Origin: Erythrocercus mccallii
Lineage: Eukaryota; Chordata; Aves; Passeriformes; Dicruridae
Length of the DNA: 64,000 nt
Direction: 5' to 3'
NCBI GenBank assembly: GCA_013397435.1
Contig: VZRG01001611.1
Span: 105,887 to 169,886, forward strand
Of this stretch, positions 61,268-64,000 are shown piece after piece. The stretch's first letter is position 1. Every line of letters begins with the position of its first letter. Below the pieces are notes generated by a model. That model was not told where the DNA came from. It made no database searches and saw nothing but the letters and a program-made list of their open reading frames with translations. A program made the translations under genes and the position numbers.

Positions 61268-61665
61268 CTGCGAGGTTTCTGTCACGGGGCCGCGGAGGGC
61301 CGGGCACAGGAGGAGGCGATGGGCAGTGACATTTACACTGCGGAGAGCGCTCCCGTCCTCCGCCCCGGGCGCTGCCTCTCTCCCTGCTCGGGACACCTCC
61401 ACCACGGACATCCTTCTGGCTGGCTCCCGCTGCAAATGGCAGCGTGGGGGCTGACCTTTCATCGGGTGGCACCAGCTGAGCACACGTGTGGCACTGCCCG
61501 TCCCCTCCCGGCCCCGGGCCCGGCCTCACCCGCGGCCCCTCCCGGCACCGGGCCCGGCCTCACCCGCGGCCCCTCCCGGCACCGGGCCCGGCCTCACCCG
61601 CGGCCCCTCCCGGCCCCGGGCCCGGCCTCACCCGCAGCTCCCGGCCACAGCCTCGGGCCCGCATC
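61268..61665. promoter_or_regulatory. CpG island 2
   Basis: CpG becomes abundant at 61268 (GCTGCGAGG, CACGGGGCCGCGGAGGGCCG) and stays so to about 61665, with GC well above 65%. The right half is the 34-bp minisatellite, which contributes many of the CpGs. The left half (61268-61480) is CpG-rich in its own right. Such an island usually marks a promoter. Frames are open on both strands (for example 61223-61483 and 61179-61529, minus) without a recognisable product, so neither the gene nor its direction can be named. The poly-A words and AT-rich DNA outside give sharp borders. Confidence 0.65.
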
Positions 61666-62252
61666 TTTTCACCCCCTGCAGGCTCTGGGTGCAGAAAGGA
61701 AAGCGGGAGCAGATTCGAAATAACTCCAGTGCCATTTCTACACCAGCAACATCCTCCAGCTTCTGTGAGAGTGGTCTGGGAGGGTATCTGGTGTTACTAA
61801 ACCCACACCTTTTCGCAGTAAAACCCAGCGCCTCTGGGGCTCAAAGGTCTACGGAGCTTGTTTGTATACTGGAAGGCCACAAAGAATTATCCCATCTGAC
61901 TTCCCATACATCCCAGCCTATTCATTTTCACTCAGTTGCCCTATATTTAAGCTTAATTACCCCATCATTAAGATTAATGGCTTCTGTTGATTATGCCTAT
62001 CTCAAAAGAGGGACTTTTAGAGTCTTTGAGACAAAGCAGCCTCTACTGTGGGTAATTTGTCCCCAAGGCTCGTTGTCCCCACTGCCAAAAGCACAAGCCC
62101 TGTGGAACTTTCTTTGCTTCTTTTCACCAGCCAGGGATGCACTTGTTGATTTACCTCCTGAGATTAAAGAGCCCTTCCACATTTGGTGCTTTCTCTCTGT
62201 GCAGGTACTTGGGCACAGAAGTCAAATTCTCACCTCACTCTGCCTCACTTAA
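61488..62252 (+). other. Long open frame, probably an artefact of the minisatellite
   Basis: This frame of 254 codons is the longest without N in the window. Codons from about 61500 to 61660 come from the 34-bp array. Because 34 is one more than a multiple of three, successive units are read in all three frames, and none contains a stop. The product is a Pro/Arg/Gly/Ala-rich string (RARPHPRPLPAPGPASPAAP). After 61665 about 195 more codons stay open but show no domain, and the composition becomes that of ordinary non-coding DNA. I do not call it a gene. Confidence 0.1.
61502..61661. repeat. 34-bp GC-rich minisatellite, about 4.7 copies
   Basis: Units begin at 61502, 61536, 61570 and 61604, each 34 bases, starting CCCCTCCCGG and ending CGGCCTCACCCGCGG (CGCAG in the fourth). 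A diverged partial fifth unit runs to 61661. The units differ mainly at one position (CCCCGGG or CACCGGG), so they have been homogenised recently. The minus strand has repeated G3-G4 runs and can form quadruplexes. The copy number is likely to vary and to be unreliable in short-read assemblies. Confidence 0.95.
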
Positions 62253-64000
62253 GAGGTCTCTTTTCCCTTGATGTCTATTTTCTCTAGCTGTCCTCTCTTT
62301 TTGTGGCTCTGTGCTATACCTTCCCTGTTTTTTTCAGATAAGCCTTTAAAAACCCAGGGGCAGGGCTGCATCTGTGGCTCACTGAAACATGGGATGCTGC
62401 GGTCTTCAGCATCAGCACAGGGAATTTGCTGCACCAATAGCAGCATGTTTGCCAAATGAATCCACCCACTGCCAAGGTGGGTTAAAATAAAATTAAGGCT
62501 GATAAAAAGAAAAAAAAAAACCAAAACAAAATCAACTGGATTCTCCTTTGCTCTTGTTATCCAGGAATTTGGGAAGCCTTTCTACAAAGCCACATAAGTA
62601 TTTTGCTTTAGCTATAGCCACTTTGGACTTGTATTAGCCAGGAAAGATCTTAACACAGTTCAGAAACTGCTTCCATCATCACTCCTGAACCAGAATCACT
62701 ATTTTGCAACTTAGCAGATAAGTGCAGATGCTGAATTCCTGTCGTCTTTGGGAAATTATTTCTTAAATTATTTTAACCCACTTACATTTTTTAGTGATCA
62801 TTAATGGGTACAATTTGGTACAACTTTTAGTGTGCAGTGAGGCAGCTCTGGGATGGACCATGGACAGTCACGCTGTCGCATACTCAGCTGCTGCAGTGGA
62901 AATCTCTCCCTCCCCTCCTTGCTTCTGGAAACAGAAGAGGATCTAAGTCTCCACGGGTTTTTTTTGGCCTTCAGTACAAAAACAACTAAATCTTCAGTGG
63001 GTGAAAAAGGCTTCACCTAGGAGATGTGATCTTCCTCACTAGAGACTGCCAGCACAGACAATTTGTCCTGGGGAACTATCAGAGAGGAGCTAACTGAGCA
63101 TAGGTCAGAGAGAAAGATGCATTTTGAGTCTTGCTTTGTCCCTTCTCTTCCCTGCTGCCTTGTGCCAAGACTAAAAACTCAGTTTAGATAGGATGAAGAG
63201 AAAAACATCACCAGTCTATTCTGCCACAGTCCTTCCCTTCCCCTGAGCTCACCCCGGTGCCAAGTGGCCGCACAGGTCACGGTACAGCTGGAGAGATTCC
63301 CTGCACGTCAGGTGAGTTTGAACTGAAGGTATACAGGAAATGCAAATGACCATCGAGGACAGACACGCCCAAAAAGCAGCCCTGGGTTTTGGGCATTTGT
63401 GTGTGCTCCTAAGCAGACAGATCGTGTGTCTTCCCACTTGTACCAAACCCCCTACTTGTGCCTTTTCTGTTAATATTGCTGTTCAGCAGGAGTTTATTCC
63501 CTGACAGACTCAGACAAGGCAACTTCTTCATACTCCAGTTTCCAGTTGCTGCCATTCGCTTCCCTCTTCAGACCAAGCTGAGCAACAAGTCAGTCAAGGC
63601 CACTGCAATGGCAAAAAAACCCCCCTTTCAATGTGGTGAGCTTGCAAACACCTTGGAGGCATGTAGAAAGGAAGACAGGGTGTTTTCCTCCAGGCTTTCC
63701 TACAGCTGTGGTACTTCAGCCTGCCCAGAAAAGCCTCCTCAAGTTTGCTTCAGGCATGAGCTAATTGGGACCAGGTTTAATACAATCTCTAACAGAAGGA
63801 CTGTGAAAGCAAACTAGCCTCAAAACTCATTAAAGTCCTTATTTAACTGTTCATTTGCGTAACTCTATCTGAAGGATGAGATCGCCTGGACCAAACAATC
63901 TTCTTCCCTTTTCACTTAATACTATTGCATTTTAACGTCAAAATAATATGATAGTGGTACTATGCACCCTTCAAGATGTGGTTCACAGCACATAAATGGG
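61666..64000. other. Non-coding stretch, nothing recognised
   Basis: No gene was recognised beyond the open frame discussed separately. An A-rich run at 62508-62532 follows GATAAAAAG words. TCTTTCTCTCTGTGCAGGTAC at about 62189-62207 would be an acceptor, but the exon after it is not recognisable. ACCATGGACAG at 62858-62868 resembles half of an RE1/NRSF site without the other half. The last frame is 119 codons (63458-63817, plus), without a domain. Confidence 0.5.

Noticed and set aside
62850..62875. ACCATGGACAG, similar to half of an RE1/NRSF site
   Set aside because: The left half of the motif does not match.
1..64000. CRISPR arrays, bacterial operons, insertion sequences, phage genes
   Set aside because: No regularly spaced repeats, ribosome-binding sites or compact gene order were seen. 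CR1 fragments and CpG islands indicate vertebrate nuclear DNA.

Overview
This window looks like 64 kb of non-coding vertebrate nuclear DNA, most probably from a bird. The best evidence is two fragments of CR1, the main avian and reptilian LINE: about 270 bp at 53434-53700 and about 50 bp at 48067-48118. Both carry the CR1 3'-end wording on the minus strand. Repeat density is low, microsatellites are short, base composition is mosaic, and there are two CpG islands and one 825-base assembly gap of N. There is no operon structure, and no rRNA, tRNA or CRISPR array was seen. A songbird is plausible, but the sequence alone does not prove it.

I recognise no protein-coding gene. Open frames are mostly under 180 codons and overlap each other on both strands. 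About one chance frame of roughly 175 codons is expected in a window of this size and composition. The single longer one, 254 codons at 61488-62252, runs through a GC-rich minisatellite whose 34-base period keeps frames open artificially. The window is therefore either intergenic or intronic within a very long gene. Two places deserve testing as exons: 59894-60154 (a coding-like frame) and 60202-60260 (behind a strong polypyrimidine tract and AG). A 150-codon frame with a signal-peptide-like start lies in the first CpG island.

Layout: 1-3160 nothing recognised. 3165-3745 is a CpG island with a 14-bp G-rich minisatellite and a palindromic RFX-type X-box. 3746-19876 is unannotated, with minor simple repeats. 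19877-21400 is a repeat knot: an inverted pair of roughly 100-bp arms about 890 bp apart, a TTAATT-rich tandem repeat between them and a palindromic possible DNA-transposon end beyond. 21401-41453 is unannotated apart from one good CTCF core match and an AT palindrome. 41454-41505 is a MIR-like relic. 42779-43198 and 56996-57442 are two direct copies of one repeat of unknown family. 43690-44010 is a CpG-enriched patch and 44495-44580 an ancient L3-like relic. 45485-46309 is the gap. The two CR1 fragments lie at 48 and 53 kb. A G-quadruplex motif abuts the second copy of the unknown repeat. 61268-61665 is a second CpG island containing the 34-bp minisatellite.

No set of genes acting together can be described. 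The most informative signals are the two unclassified repeat structures and the two CpG islands, which are the likeliest promoters or regulatory anchors.
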